Source: Bimuria novae-zelandiae CBS 107.79 (Eukaryota; Ascomycota; Dothideomycetes; Pleosporales; Didymosphaeriaceae). From it: a stretch of 64,000 bases of DNA. Below are positions 31,954-44,900 of the stretch, one piece after another. The stretch is taken from contig ML976658.1 of NCBI GenBank assembly GCA_010015655.1, positions 1,704,704-1,768,703 on the forward strand. The letters are read 5' to 3'. How positions within the stretch are numbered: the stretch's first letter is position 1; the number at the start of each line of letters is the position of its first letter. The translations under genes and the position numbers were made by a program. Under the pieces are notes generated by a model. It saw only the letters and a list, made by a program, of their open reading frames with translations, ran no database searches and was not told where the DNA came from.

Positions 31954-32724
31954 AAAACAATTTGATTTTCAGTGGACCTGGTACATGTTCTTGCGCACAG
32001 TGTTGGTCATAAAGCCAGGATGAACAGCCTGTGTGGTACCTCAGGGTGAGTAATACAGCATTAGCCAACGGTTGTTTCAGCTATATGCTGGAGAGCATAC
32101 CTGAGGCGAGGACTTAGCTCGTCCCGATGGAAAGGATGCTGTAGCGCTATCGAAAAACCCATGACGGGCGAAGTAGGTAGATGCTTCTGTGGACCTTCTC
32201 GTATTGAATTTAATGTATCGCAACCCATGAAATGAATTCCGCTGGAGAGCGAGTAAATGCATCAGCGAGCTCTTCTTGTCCGGGAGCGTCACTTGTATTC
32301 TTTTGCGCTTTGCTGGTGGGGTGTGGCATGGGTATAGTCAGAATGGGAAAAGGTGTATACAGTCCGGGTGTAAAAAGGAGTGTGTATATTTAGAGTAGGA
32401 AATGGCATGTGCATAAACAGGGTGGTGAAAAAATATAAACGTTATAGTACTTTAACCTAGAAATGCCTCGAATTAGTATCATTGACCTGTCTAAACCTTG
32501 TTTGCGCTGGTGCACTATTAACTATCTGCGCTTTCCGTGCTCTGGGGTATTGTGCTTGAGCCCCTAGGAATATGGAAGCGCCGTGTAGGATGTAGGTAGC
32601 GAGATGCCGCCGCGGGGGTTGTATTGGGTGTCCTGGGGTAACACAGAGTGTTAAGCAGCTGTAGCCTCTCTCCGAGGTTTCAAGAAGATACTACCCTCAC
32701 TAGTCAGACGGCTCTTCGTTTTTT
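31954..32724. other. Intergenic region, no gene seen
   Basis: About 770 bases downstream of NDUFAF5. A minus-strand frame at 32077-32292 lacks family resemblance. The stretch probably holds two convergent 3' UTRs (NDUFAF5 and the F-box/LRR pseudogene). Confidence 0.4.
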
Positions 32725-33140
32725 TTAAGCATCTTCCAACTCCGACCTATCCCCTGCTGAGTCGACCGCTGCACTGTCACTGCCGTCAGAGTGCGCGGAT
32801 GCCCAGGCTGAAGACGGAATTGACTCGTTATCGTCGGAGTCTTCGTAAAGACCGGACGGATATGATTCGTCTGATTCCCCATAATCATCGGATTCATACA
32901 ATTGGATGTCATAAGGGCCCGGACAAGCGTGTTGGTATATGGAATAGGAGTGGTCTACTAAATGAAACAATCTCATTCAGTTAGTTGCATTCTATGAGTG
33001 CCAGAGGGACGGTGAGGTGATGTGTGGCAGTCAGAGATGCCAGTAATCAATCAATCAATATTGAAGCTCCAATATTGTATTGATTGGTAGTTTTTTGGTG
33101 TTGTGATTGAATTGATTGAAAATTGACCTTAGAAGTAGTA

Positions 33141-34978
33141 GAGTCTCCCCCCCAGATTTGACCCAGCAAAATCAACTCTGCGCACGCGATCGCATTGCGC
33201 GTCGCGTGCGCTTTGCCGGCCCCTCTAATAAACTATCTACTGAACAATCCGAACCTTCCGCTTCCTTCTGACTATCTTCTTCTAGTACTACAACCTTTTA
33301 TAGGCGCCCCCTTACTCGTTTTATTGTTAGCTTCGCCTCTTCCTCGCGGGCGATCTACAACACTTCCGTTATTATATAGATTAATTAACCTTCTAGTTAA
33401 ACTCTTTTTCCTTTCTTAGCCTTCTTTCGCTTCTAAAGAAGCTTAGACTAATCTATAATTTGCTTAGCTTAAATAGCTATTATAGCATTTTATATTTTAT
33501 AAAGGCGTGTTATTTGCTCTGCGTAGCGTTTTACTAGCAAGAGGACTGCGGGATCCTCGCGAAGCGACTCTATAAATTGCTTATTTAATCTTAGTAGTTC
33601 TACTAGCTCTAGAGGAGAGCTCTATAGTAGAGAGAGATCTAGATTAGTCGCTTATTATAGTGTAGCTAGGACAGGTAATAGCGGGGGTGACTTATAAGGT
33701 AGGTTACTAAGGACGCGCATAAGTAACGCAGGCTATAAGCTAGTAGCACGCTATTTACTAAGTATATTTTTCTTTAATATTACCTTCTCTCGTGCGCAGA
33801 ATAGTAATTCTATCTACTCTAATCGCGGAATACGCTATAAGCTAAGCTAGGATATTGCATGCGTCTTACAGGAGTGATACTATTTAAACGCTAAAAAGAT
33901 GCTAAGATTAAGAGGTTAGAGTATATACGAGTAATAAGCAGGCATAATTAGAAAATTAATCTAATTTCTTATGTAGTAGGTAATAAAATCTACGCGTATA
34001 TAACTTCTATATCTATCCGCGATAAGTAAACGCTAGCGCCTCGTAGCCTTGTCGCGGGTTAATAGATTAAATACTCTCTTTAGCCATTCTAGACCCAGGT
34101 TATTTAATGTCTAGCTATTCTTACTAGTAGCAAAATGCCACCCTAGAGGCGATTACTTATTAATCTATCGTGTGTTAATATTATTTCCTTTAAAGATTAA
34201 GAGGGGAGCTAGTGCTTTGCCTGTAGTATTAATGCACTTAATATTTATAACCTATTCTTACTTCCTAGTAATTACTTTGTCCTTTTAAGCAGCATTAAGG
34301 TACACTAATACCTTTATAATCTACTCCCTACTAACACCAAATCCTGACTTATCCATGTTCTATATATCCGAAGGGAGGTACGCATGCTCCTCTATTTTTA
34401 AAGCTACTGCGTTGAACTAGCGCTCTACACGCGCGTAGGATGCTTCTTCCTTTCGTAAATGCTTAAGATACCTAGTAAATACCCCTTCTATTTTAAGGTT
34501 CCTCTTTTAGAAACGTGTAATCTATTTATTATTAATATAAGAGAGTAATTATAGAGGAAGGGCTAGTTATAACGCGTGTATAACGCGTGCGGCCTACACA
34601 AGGAGGGTAAGCTCCTTTAGTATTAAGTAGGTAATTTAGGTTTTAGTAATAGTGTAGTTTTTAATCTATTATACAAGAGTCTTTTCTTTCGTGTTTAATA
34701 AGATTTAAGCTATTTCGTGGCTTACAGACTGCGTTAAGCTACTATAATGCCTACGGTGTAAGGTGCGTCGCGAAACTTTAAAGAAGTCTGTAGCAGAATT
34801 TAGAGAAGAAAAATCTTTATTTTAAAAGGCATATAAAGCCTTCTATATTTAAATTTCGCGATTTGATTGTCTTTTTGGTGTTTAGGGAGGCATTAGTGGG
34901 GATAACGCGTGATGCATGCGCGTCGCGTGCTTTTGCTAGGTTAAATCTGGGGTTGGGTTAAATCTAGGCGGGGGACTC
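33141..34978 (-). mobile_element. pogo/Fot1-type element nested in the hAT
   Basis: Terminal inverted repeats GAGTCTCCCCCCCAGATTT (33141-33159) and, at the other end, GAGTCCCCCGCCTAGATTT in reverse complement (ending 34978), flanked by TA at 33139-33140 and 34979-34980. Size 1,838 bases. The minus strand encodes a DDE_1-type transposase remnant. Both ends keep normal composition while the interior is saturated with TAG/TAA. Confidence 0.88.
33730..34370 (-). pseudogene. pogo/Fot1 transposase catalytic domain remnant
   Basis: On the minus strand NMDKSGFGVS (family NMDE.G) at about 34360 is followed by INTTGKALAPLLIFKGNNIN, SPLGWHFATSKNS, LGLEWLKRVFNLLTRDKA, RRLLIADRYRSYI (family LL.DGH.SH), RVDFITYYIRN, FLIMPAYYSYIL (family PPH.SH.LQPLD) and LNLSIFLAFK. 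This is the whole DDE_1 core, with many stops and several His-to-Tyr or Glu-to-Lys/Ser changes of RIP type. The helix-turn-helix N-terminus lies upstream towards 34900 but is not clearly readable. Confidence 0.8.
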
Positions 34979-35775
34979 TATATTAATTAATATTAATATT
35001 AAATTATTAAAGTTAATTACTCATTCGGCCACTAATTGTGAATATCGTAGGTCTGCTATATACTATTATCCCCTATCTTTGCATCAAAGCCTGCATTAGT
35101 TAGAAATAAAAATCTAGCTTAGTGCCACGCCTTGACGCATTATAAAGTAGTAAGTAGTTAAGAGCTAATCTTGCGTTACTTAGGCTTAAGAAGGTTACCT
35201 AACTAGCTAAAAACTTGCTTACACTTATAGCTAGAAGCTGGTATTATTATTATATTAATAGTAAAGCGGGACAGGTTAGGATACTTCCTCTCGTACGATA
35301 TCTAGTATTTAATAGGGGTTGGCGAGTGCTCGCTCTCGTATTCTGTCGCGGACTACTTAGGCTCCTTCTTCCACTCTATATATTTATCCTCTAAGTTATC
35401 GCTATTATCTTTGTTATTAAGTATAGAGTTAATAGCGTTATTAAGCGCGCTTGCTATGCGTCGGAGGGTAGGTATAGCTACTATATCTATAGTTAGCTTA
35501 TATTAAGCCTAAAGCTACTAAAATCTTATATACTAAGCCTTAAGTTTCTTACTATCTTATTACTATAATTAATTACAGTATATTTTATAGCGCAGGTGGA
35601 GTATCGTAGCGGCGTAGTAGGCTAGGGAATTAAGTAGCCTATAGTAGTAGTTATTAGCTTTCTTAAGCGCGGAGCGTAAATTAATAGTAATATAGTCTTT
35701 AGGTGTAGTTTCGTGCTCGTAGTTAATGCTCTCGTATAGTAGCAAGCGTGCTTTATACTTATTAATTAATATTTT

Positions 35776-36025
35776 TGTCGGTTCACAGGTAGCAAGGAAT
35801 GAACAAGTAACTCTCTGTCTTTGGTATCTAGTGTCTGTATTTTCTATGTGTTCTGTAATAGTTCTATATACCTTCCTTCCAGTTCTCGTGGATGTGAGCG
35901 AGTACCAGGTGGTGTGGAGGCGAAGGGGTTTCGGTACAGTATCAGGTTAACTGGAAGTGAGGGGGTACAAGGGTATGATTGGGTTACACAGTTCCCTTAG
36001 CGCGGAAGGCGAGGCAGTGCAGACA
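35776..36025 (-). repeat. LTR of copia element 2 (3' LTR on the coding strand)
   Basis: 250 bp, TG...CA ends. It differs from the other copy at three positions, all transitions. Confidence 0.93.
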
Positions 36026-36280
36026 CTGGCAGCTTTTCTTTTATAGTAAAATGAGTGTGGATTAGGTGTACACTTGCTGGAGAGGCTGTTTGCGAAAGTT
36101 AGAAGGTAATAACTATAGTGGTTATCGTAATTATTGTTAGAGCTAGTTTGTGGGGTCCTTACGTGTTACCTATCTATTAACTTGTATGCGCAGCGAGTTT
36201 GTATTAATAAGAGTTTTTAGGGCTTTATTTAGCGATGTTTTTGTTATAGCGTCGGCAGGGTTGTCTTAGCTATTTACCTA

Positions 36281-39200
36281 TTAAACCTTAAATAACTCCC
36301 TTCTCTCATAGGATTGACGTAAGGCCATAATATTAATTATTAGTCGTTTTTCCTTAGTCGTTCCTAGCTTGACAATACACTCATACAGTGAGTATGAGTC
36401 TGTACAAACTACTAGGGGGAGAGATAGCAGACTAAGCTGCTTTGTAACCATGGCAAGCGTTGAGGTAATAAAGTAGGCAAGGTTAACGCCTCCTACTATT
36501 ACGTAGATCTCTAACGCAAGGACGCTCCAGGTCACGCGTTTGCTCTTCGCGGAGCTCCAGTAAATAAGATTACCGTGAATAGTAAACTCTGTGTCAGCAG
36601 CGTCTTCTATGGCTACTATAATTATGTAGCTAATCTGGCTACTTAAATCTTTATTGTTTGCGAAGGAGCCGTTAACGAACACAAAGACTTTAGCCTAAGC
36701 TAGGTTAAGTGCCTTATAGGTGAGGCCACGATTAAGATTGTTTAGTTGCCACTATAGGCGTTTGTTTAACGCGTTAACGTCGTCGACAGTAGGCTCCTAA
36801 GTTTATACGGCAATAGAGAGGTCAAAAGTCGCCTCTAATTAGCAGATACTCGCGATGTAGGCGCCGCGAGCCCTCTACTTAACGTACTATTATTAATAGT
36901 TAGCTAAGCTTACGTTAATAAGCTAAATCTTCTTGCCCTAATCCTTTTGTCGTAGTAAGAGCTTGCCAGTGTGATTAATTAATAGGACATAGCTATTAAA
37001 AATTAATAGAGTAGTAGGTGTTAGCTTCTCCTTTAGCTTAGCTGTAAACGTTAACTCCTTCTCCTCTAGGTTAGAGAAACATTTATCCGCAAGGATAAGT
37101 GTGTTATTAGTCTGCATGCCTACTATGCTAAAGGCGTCCTAGGTAGTGGTCACAAGCAGGCATGGGTTATATATTAAGGTTTCTATGTAAAGCTTTTCTT
37201 TATAATAAGCGCTGTATGTTGCCTACTAATAGGTACTAGCTTTAGCTAGGCCGTATAGGGGCTTCTTAACTATTATAACCGTGCTAGGTAGATACTTGTA
37301 TTTAATTTCCTTAGGTAAGTGGGCGATGACTACTCGGTTAAGCTTTATACGTGACTATACATATGCTTGGGTAATATCTCGCAGCTAGAGCGAGATCTCT
37401 CTATTTATTAATGTAACTCTATTACGCATGAGTGAAGGAGCAATAGCTAGTATAATTTATTAGCTAGCTCGCTAGATAGTTAGCGATTAGGTAAGGATTA
37501 TTGCTTTGCCGTCGTCTTAATAGCCTTGCACTACGAGGCGTAATTTCTTATATAGGGTAGTAGTAGTCTTGCCTTTAATTTCGCGTACTAGTTATAACTT
37601 AAAAATCTATCCTTGGTACTTGCAGGAATCGTATTGCTTAAAGCGGAAGACTCTATTAGCAATAAGGCTATTAATTTCCTTATTATTTAATAGCTTAAAT
37701 AGTTAGCTAGGTGTAGTTATCCTTTGCTCTTTACGCAACTAAACAGAAAGTAGCTAGTTAGTATTCTCTTTATGCGTTATAAAGACCTCTATCATGTAAG
37801 CTTCGTTAGGCGCTATGTAAACAGTGTACGCTATAAGAGCTATATAAGCTATCCTAAGAGGGTTCGCGCGGGCTATAGTGGCTTTAGGCTTATTTTTACT
37901 ACCTTTAGGTTAGCCGCGTTTTTATTAAGGGAGTTTAGAAGCTTGTTCTCGATACTAGTTAGTTACACTAGTTTCGCTATCTTTATCCTAGTTATCGTTT
38001 CCGTTGTCTAGCATATCTATCGGGTGGCTATTATCCTTATTATTAATTGCTAGTGGCGTGGCTGGTTCGTTGTTTGTTGGGGAGGTATCCGTGTAGTACG
38101 GCTTAATAACTATTAAGCGGAAATTTGTAGGGCCATGCGGCAGCTGTATTGTACAGGTCTTATTTATTACAGTAATAAGCTTATAGGGCCCTATCTATCC
38201 ATCCTTCTCGCGCTAGACGCGCACGTCGGAGTTAATAGGCAGTATAGTTATTTTAAGCGTTATAGGTCTATTACGCGTTGCTAGCGTATTATTAATTTAG
38301 CGCGTCTCGTGTACCTATCGTACTTCTCTTATAGCCTTTTTAATAACAGCAGCGCGTTAAGTAATTAATAATAACAGGGGAGAGTCTTCTGTTATTCGTG
38401 GGTAGGCGCCAAAGACAAGGAGCGTAGGCACTAGGCTATTAGAACCTATAGTGTTATTAATAGCTTTAACAGCTATTTGCAAGATAAGCTGCCTGTCTAT
38501 TATTATAGGTAAATTAGCTCGGATAGTCTTAAAAGCACGTTATAATAGAGCATGGTACTGCTCTATCTTGCCTACGCTATTATGAGCTTCTACAGGTACT
38601 TCTTTAACATTAATTAACAGTGACTTGGCAAGTTACTTAAATTTAGTAGAAATAAAGTTCCTGCCGGCGTCATGGACAAGATACTCAGGCAGTCTAAGGT
38701 AGGTATTAATCTAGTAATGCCGTAAAGCGTCTTAAGTGCTTGCGGCTAATGCATCTTTAAGGAAGCGAGTAGCTTAAAAGGCAGTCGCGTTGTTAACTAT
38801 ATATAAGACAGGTTTTCTATTTAGGTACATAATATTAATAATTACCTCGTAGTTAAAGTCTAGGTCTAGTTCCTTAAGCTTAAATCTAAAGCGTCTAGGT
38901 GCTTTCTGATTTAGTTAGCACTGTTAGCAGTACTTAACAAGCTTGTTAATAAGCTCCTTATAGACGTTATTGTGGCCAGCGCGAATAAGCAAGTCGTAGA
39001 GCTAACAAGCTAATAGGTAGCTAAATCGTCGGTGGAGCTAGCGTAGCTTAGTCTTTATAAGGTGGTAGCTAGCGGCTGCGGTGCGTTTAGGTTAATTTAC
39101 AAGGAGCTATAGATAGCCCTATTTATGTATAACTAGGTGTAGCTAGTTGCCCTGGACTAGTACGTTGCGCAGGTTGTTATATCTAACGCCTAGTCTATCT

Positions 39201-41400
39201 ATGTTAGCTAGATAGAGTAAGAATGGCGTATTAGTAGGTAGCACGTGGAACGTGACTTTACTAATTACTGTGTCGACGTGTAGGGTGCCTATGGATGTAA
39301 TTACCTAGCCTCTACTAAAGCGGATTTAGTGCTGCCCGGCCGTTAAGGTATTTATTTATAAGCTTGTGGCTGCCTGTAGAGCAGTCGCTTATAGTTCTCC
39401 AGCTATCAAGACGCCTAAGGCTCCCGTGTCAGGCATAATACCCTAAAAGACTTTCTTATTATATTAATCCTTAAATATAAATACGGTGGCGGGCGTGTTA
39501 TCTATAGCCCTAAACGCGTCAATTCGTGTAGTCGCGTGGTATATAGCTTAGTTATTTAAGTAGGTAATCGTCTGATTACCATTAATTATACTAGAAAACT
39601 TAGTAATAAACTAATCTCCCTTAGTTATTATTTCCGTAGCGAGCATCTGCTAGGCCTTATTATTAATTTTAATACCTTTGTACTTAGTTAAGAAAGCGTA
39701 AAAGTTAGTAACGTTAGGTTGCGCGTTATATGAGTAGGCTAACGCTATCTAGCGAAATCTATAATAGGATTGCTTGCGCTTATCCCTAGAGTGCTTTGTT
39801 AACTAGCAGCCAGGTTTACTACAAATAAAGCATTTCTTTTAAGATTATAGTTGCTTAGGTGGCAGTGGCTATCGGAAGGGTAACCCTCAAGAGTTACCTT
39901 AATAGGGTCTATAGTTATTAATATCTTGCGGCGAGAAGCGCGACAAGAATTCTTGTAATTTATTGCCTTAACCTCTCCGCGAGCCTTTACCTCTATAGGT
40001 CCTATTAGTCTAGTACTACTTATAGCCGTTTGCGTTAGGGTCGTCCTTATAGGGGTGTTAGAGGTTATAGTAGTTCTAATACTCCTTATTAGTAGTATAT
40101 TATATTAGGCTTAGATTGCGCGCCTCGCGTAAGCGGGTAGCAGCGCTAATAGATAAGCGTAGAGTAGAGTAGAGGCCTTTAAAAGTAGGCGCTAGGGCGA
40201 AGAGGGCAAGGTTATAGTCCTTAATACTACTATACGCGTTAAGTAGTTATTCGCGTAGCACGTTATTACCTTAGTAGTTATAGCCTAGCCCGCGTTAAAG
40301 CTTCTAGAGCTTGTTAATAAGTAATTAAAGAGCATTAAGATAAGATTTATTAGGGTAGGTGCTAATTATACGTGCTAGCGTGGTCGTTCTCTACTTGCTA
40401 AGGTATAATTAACGATTCTCCTTATTGTAGAAGTGGCTCTTTGTTATACCTATTATTATCTTAAGATTATAGCCCTGACCCGCAAGGCGGTTATAGTAGT
40501 AGTTAGACGCTTTATCTTTTAGTATAATAGAAAAAGCTCGATCCTAGTGTTGCTTAGGTAGCCCTATCTTACTGCAATTGTCTCGAAAGATTCTAAATTT
40601 AGTGTTAAACACGTTATATAGCTCACCTCTAAAGCGCTTCTTATTGTCGTATAGCTTATAGAGGTCTGTAATAAGTTAATATGCGTTGTTAAGACGTGTG
40701 GCGTCTGTAGGGCTTTCGTGCTATAGATGGGGGTTGTACGTATTATACTGGTTTAGCTGCTGCGTAGAGGATAAAGGCGCGTTGTGCTGCTAATAAGGGG
40801 GCAGGTATGTAGTAGGCTACTATTTTAGTAGAGGTATAGGTTAGTAGATAGTGCGTGCTATTAGAGCTAGTTAAGGAGAAGTAAGGTGCGCAGAGGGTTA
40901 TTAAGAAGATTACTATAATAGAGGCGTATTGTATAGAGGTAATATCGCAAGATTTGGATTAAAGCGCGAGTTAAACCTCTTGTTTATTTTAAGCTAGTAA
41001 GCAACCTCTTTATTAGTCTATTCGTAATAGTCGCCCTGCAGCGCTTCTACGATGTTATAGGCAATTAACTTACTATTCTTAGCTATAAAGACGCCTTGCT
41101 TGCGTAGGTGGTCTCGTAATTTAGTAATAAGAGATTTATTGCCTTTATTAAAGAGTTCTTTTAGCTATCCTTTAAAGATAACAGTCATTTGCTCCCATAG
41201 CTCATAGTCCTCCCATTCTTTATTTCGGGAGATCCGGTAGTAGAAGAGGATATATGTGTTTACACTCTTTATGTTAATTTTCGTGATGTCTGTATTCTTA
41301 TTAACATTAAGGGGCTAGCCCTAGCTATTCTTATTAATAAGCGCCTGTTCTTCCTTCGTAAGGTAGTTAGTAAAAGGCATCGTGAGAAAGCAATTTAGGG
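36281..41400 (-). pseudogene. copia polyprotein 2 (gag-PR-IN-RT-RH), RIP-degraded
   Basis: RNase H is best preserved at 36682-36281: VFVNGSFANNKDLSSQISYI, IYWSSAKSKRVTWSVLALEI, LVVCTDSYSLYECIVKLGTT, KEKRLIINIMALRQSYERRE. This closely parallels the plus-strand remnant near 15700-16100. A gag zinc knuckle reads CFICSKPGC*LTKHSRDKRK near 39840-39780 (CX2CX3CX4H variant found in fungal copia gag). The order from 41400 down to 36281 is gag, integrase, RT, RNase H. Stops are too dense to give exact domain limits. Confidence 0.78.
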
Positions 41401-41707
41401 GTTATAAGGCGTCTCTTTAAGAGAGTAAGACGCAGGTTTATTAATAGTACTATTAGCAGCGGGTACTATAGAGCGTGATAGACAAGGACTTAGGTAAACG
41501 CTTAGAGTCCTTATTGCTTAGTAGTAGGCTATAACGCGCGAGCTTCTGGCGAAGGCGTAATAGACGCGGAGACCTAGGTAAACGCTTAGGGTCTCGTTAG
41601 CACACGGTTTAGGGTATCGCTATACCCCTTGTCGTGTCTCTTCTAGTTCTCCTTGCTATCTGTGGTTATCTCTCATAGCATTAACTATGAGGGTAACTAC
41701 TAATTAG

Positions 41708-41957
41708 TGTCGGTTCACAGGTAGCAAGGAATGAACAAGTAACTCTCTGTCTTTAGTATCTAGTGTCTGTATTTTCTGTGTGTTCTGTAATAGTTCTATA
41801 TACCTTCCTTCCAGTTCTCGTGGATGTGAGCGAGTACCAGGTGGTGTGGAGGCGAAGGGGTTTCGGTACAGTATTAGGTTAACTGGAAGTGAGGGGGTAC
41901 AAGGGTATGATTGGGTTACACAGTTCCCTTAGCGCGGAAGGCGAGGCAGTGCAGACA
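41708..41957 (-). repeat. LTR of copia element 2 (5' LTR on the coding strand)
   Basis: 250 bp, followed on the plus strand by TSD atttt at 41958-41962. Confidence 0.93.
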
Positions 41958-44900
41958 ATTTTAAATACAGGAAGTACCTTATAGAGTGCACTAAACCTGC
42001 TAGTTTTACTACAACCTTGTAAGCGATTAGTAGCCAACTTTAGGGGCTGCAAGATAGCAACGTATTTAGTTATCACCGCCTAATTAGTAGAGGTAAGCCT
42101 ACCGGATCGCATCTATCGCGGCACCTTTAGTAGCTAGCTACCACGCTGCTAAGCGTGGCTGTTAGCTATCTTAGTCTCTTTAACATAATAGGTAGTATAC
42201 GCGTAAAAGGTAGACTAGAGTAGTATACTACGCTTAAACGCGCTACTAAAGCTGTTCTAACGCGTAATAACTAGGCGTACTAGCTCGTATAGCTTAAGTT
42301 TAGCGTGTGTAGGAAGGTCTTTATGCGATTAACGTTAGCAGCAATAGAAGAGGTCGTATTATTTAGGCGTATTAATGTGATTAACGATATCTAGAAACAC
42401 ACCAAGTGGGCCATCTTTTCGCCACTTTGCTATATAAAACTCTTCTTCTTCTATGTTATTAGTAGTGTTGTTGTAGGCGTCGCTGTCCTTGCCAAACATA
42501 ATATTTTAACTAATAAGATTAAGTGTATAAGGAGTACAGCGGAGGCGATAATTACTAAATAAGAAGCTAAATAATATACTAAGTTCTTATATAGCCATGT
42601 TGTTAGCGTACGCATTATTAAGTATAAAGTAGCTAAGGTTACTATTATCTACGCTAAATAACTATAGAATTCTAGTAATTAGCTCTGCTATCCTCTCGCT
42701 AGTATAAGTACTACTAAGCTAGGGAAGCGTAATAGGCAAGTCCTTTACTTCTCTAGCTTTATTAGCGTAGTAAGTAATAATACTAAAGAAGCCGCGATGT
42801 CCGCCTTTTATAGTCTACTTATTAAAGCTTATGTATATTTTACTACGAGCCTAAGACAGGTCTTTTACAACCTGCGGCTTTAGCTAGTGGTATAGCTTTA
42901 TTACAAAAGTTACCACACTTATACGACTCCTCTACAGCGCGTCTTTAGCTACAGGGTTGGCAAATCGTAGCATGGCTTAGAAGGCAGGGTTCTCGAACTC
43001 GCGAAAGGGGTAGTTATTATTAATAAGCTATAGTATAGCCTGTAATTAAAACCCGTGTACGTTAAAGTAACTAAGCTTGTTAGCAACCTTTTAAAAGATT
43101 TTAATACTATAGCCTTATATAAGTGCGAGTGTTAACTGCCCTTAAGGCAACAAGTGTGTAGGTAGAGGTATTAGGCTATCCTTATTAAGTTAATAGCTAG
43201 GTATTATTTAAGCTAAGTGTGTATTAGTAGTAGAGGTTAACGTTATAACCCTAAAGATACTACTAGACCTTTTATGTTAATAGTAGTATTTGCAGAGCTA
43301 CCAGGCCTTTATTAAGTTTAATAGTTTAGCTATATAGTAGCTATACTTAAATATCTAACTCTAGCCTTGCTTTATTATAGTAGTAGGTTTATAATAGCTA
43401 GGTAATTGCGCAAAGTCCACGTTGTCTACGTTATTAATAAGGCTAGAGTAAAGCCCTACGTTAACATCGTTAATATATAGGTCTGTCATTGCCTTTGTAG
43501 CCACTGTTAACACTCCTCTAGGGCGCACTATATTAGACTCTGGCACTAGGTTAAGCAGCCTTCGCTTAAACGGCGCGTCTTTCGTGGCTTGTAAGGCTGC
43601 TGTGAACAGCTTATACCGCGGAGAAGTAGTGTCGGTCGGCAGTGCAAGTGTCTCGTTTGGCGGCCCTGTAGGCTGTGTAGGCGGTGGGGTACCTAGGCAT
43701 ACAGGCTTCGGTTGCTGCGTGCCATCGCCCTTGCGGGCTTTAAGTGTGGGTTTGCGGTTACGTTTAGCGCGTTCGAATAGCGTGTTAGCTACCTTAGCTA
43801 CGCGTTTAGCTAAGATAAGAGGTATTAAAAATTATTTATAAATAGATAGATTGTGCTAAACGACGCGTATGTTATGTATGCTAGTAGGCTACGTGGTGGT
43901 AACGATAGTTTAGCTAAGAAAGTACGCGATTAAGTTTAGAAGAAAGGCTTAGCAGGCTACAGCTAAGTATAGCTTAAACACAGAATTATTTCTACTACTA
44001 TAGAGGTAAAAAATAGTTCTTACTCTGAAATTTAATTTCAAGTACAAAATATCAATTAAGTTTCAATATATTAATCAATATTTTTATAGGATATTAAAAT
44101 TGAATTGAAAATAGCAGCTGAAGTATTAAATTGATTGAATATTGAATTTCAATCAATATCAATCAATATATTGAAACATGATTGATTGTTGGCATCTCTG
44201 GTGGCAGTAGGACTTACTTTTCGTCGTTGAAAGGTATGCCTCTGTTCTGGAGTGCCTGACCCAAGTTGGTGTTCTGGTGTGCCTGTTCGTAGTTGTGAGG
44301 GTCGTCGCGACCGCTAAATTAGGTCAAAGCGACGCCTTTTAAATTTGGGAACATGTCAAGGTTGGATGAGAGACCCAACATCGCAGCTTCTCCACCCACG
44401 TTTCACACTCGAATCACAAGAGTCTCCAGTTACCGAGGAAGAACTCTTGTATAGGCTGTGGCGTCCTGCTCCTTGTCTCGGTTTCTGTGGAGAAGTGCTC
44501 TTTGTTCCAAGTCGACATAGCCGAGTCTTTCGAATCGAGACAAATCCACGGTATTATTGACACCGCCACATAATTCGATCCAGTCAGCACGCACAAAATT
44601 CAGGGTCAGAGACTCCAAGCTAGCTTCGTGCTGCGAGAGAGCGTCACCAATCTCTGCGAGATCAAGTGTGAAGTAATTGTCCACCTCTTCGTTTGCGTAA
44701 ACGAGTCGGGGCCTTTTGAGCGAGCGTTGATTAGCCACCAGGTGGCCGATACCATCGGTTGTAAGGGTGGAACAGAAGAGATCCAGCTGTTCGACGTTTC
44801 TTATTTCGAAGTCTTCCCAATCCGCGAATGAGTCGGTAGCGCGATGGATTTGGAGTCTTTTCACCGATGGCAAAGCTACGAGGAGGCGGAAATAATCTGC

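Larger units (their letters stand above)
35776..41957 (-). mobile_element. copia LTR retrotransposon 2, minus strand, nested in the hAT transposase
   Basis: Two 250-bp LTRs (35776-36025 and 41708-41957) differ at only three positions, and a perfect 5-bp TSD, atttt, flanks the element (35771-35775 and 41958-41962). On the coding (minus) strand the LTR reads TGTCTGCACTGCC...GAACCGACA. A purine-rich stretch (aaaagaaaag) lies next to the coding-strand 3' LTR near 36040. RNase H is next to 36281-36682 and gag with its zinc knuckle near 39850, fixing minus orientation. The internal region is heavily RIP-mutated although the LTRs are nearly clean. Confidence 0.93.
35030..43841 (-). pseudogene. hAT transposase, split by copia element 2
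   Basis: The C-terminal dimerisation region is readable at about 35400-35060: EDKYIEWKKEPK, PTPIKY*ISYERKYPNLSRF, TINIIIIPASSYKCKQVFS (family 'A..IL.IPASS...ERVFS'), LGNLLKPK*RKISS and LLTTL*CVKAWH. The N-terminal part lies on the far side of the copia insertion, 43841 to about 41960, beginning near ANTLFERAKRNRKPTLKARK and including FKRRLLNLVPESNIVRPRGV and MTDLYINDVNVGLYSSLINN, with decayed frames after that. Removing the copia element (with its TSD) gives roughly 870 codons, suitable for hAT. Stops are mostly TAG/TAA. The N-terminal limit is approximate. Confidence 0.72.
33032..44200 (-). mobile_element. hAT DNA transposon with nested pogo and copia elements
   Basis: Left end CAGAGATGCCAGTAATCAAT at 33032; right end, as reverse complement, CAGAGATGCCAACAATCAAT ending at 44200. 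A perfect 8-bp TSD, gtggcagt, flanks it at 33024-33031 and 44201-44208. It carries a hAT transposase on the minus strand. Two insertions sit inside (33141-34978 and 35776-41957); without them the element is about 3.1 kb, normal for hAT. The termini share the CAGAG.TGCC..CAATCAAT pattern with the element at 2134-5554, so the two belong to related families. Imperfect AATTGAAT-type repeats fill both subterminal regions. Confidence 0.93.

Noticed and set aside
35726..35950. Plus-strand frame MLSYSSKRALYLL... and its twin across the other copia LTR
   Set aside because: It lies within the 250-bp LTR and is opposite to the element's coding strand.
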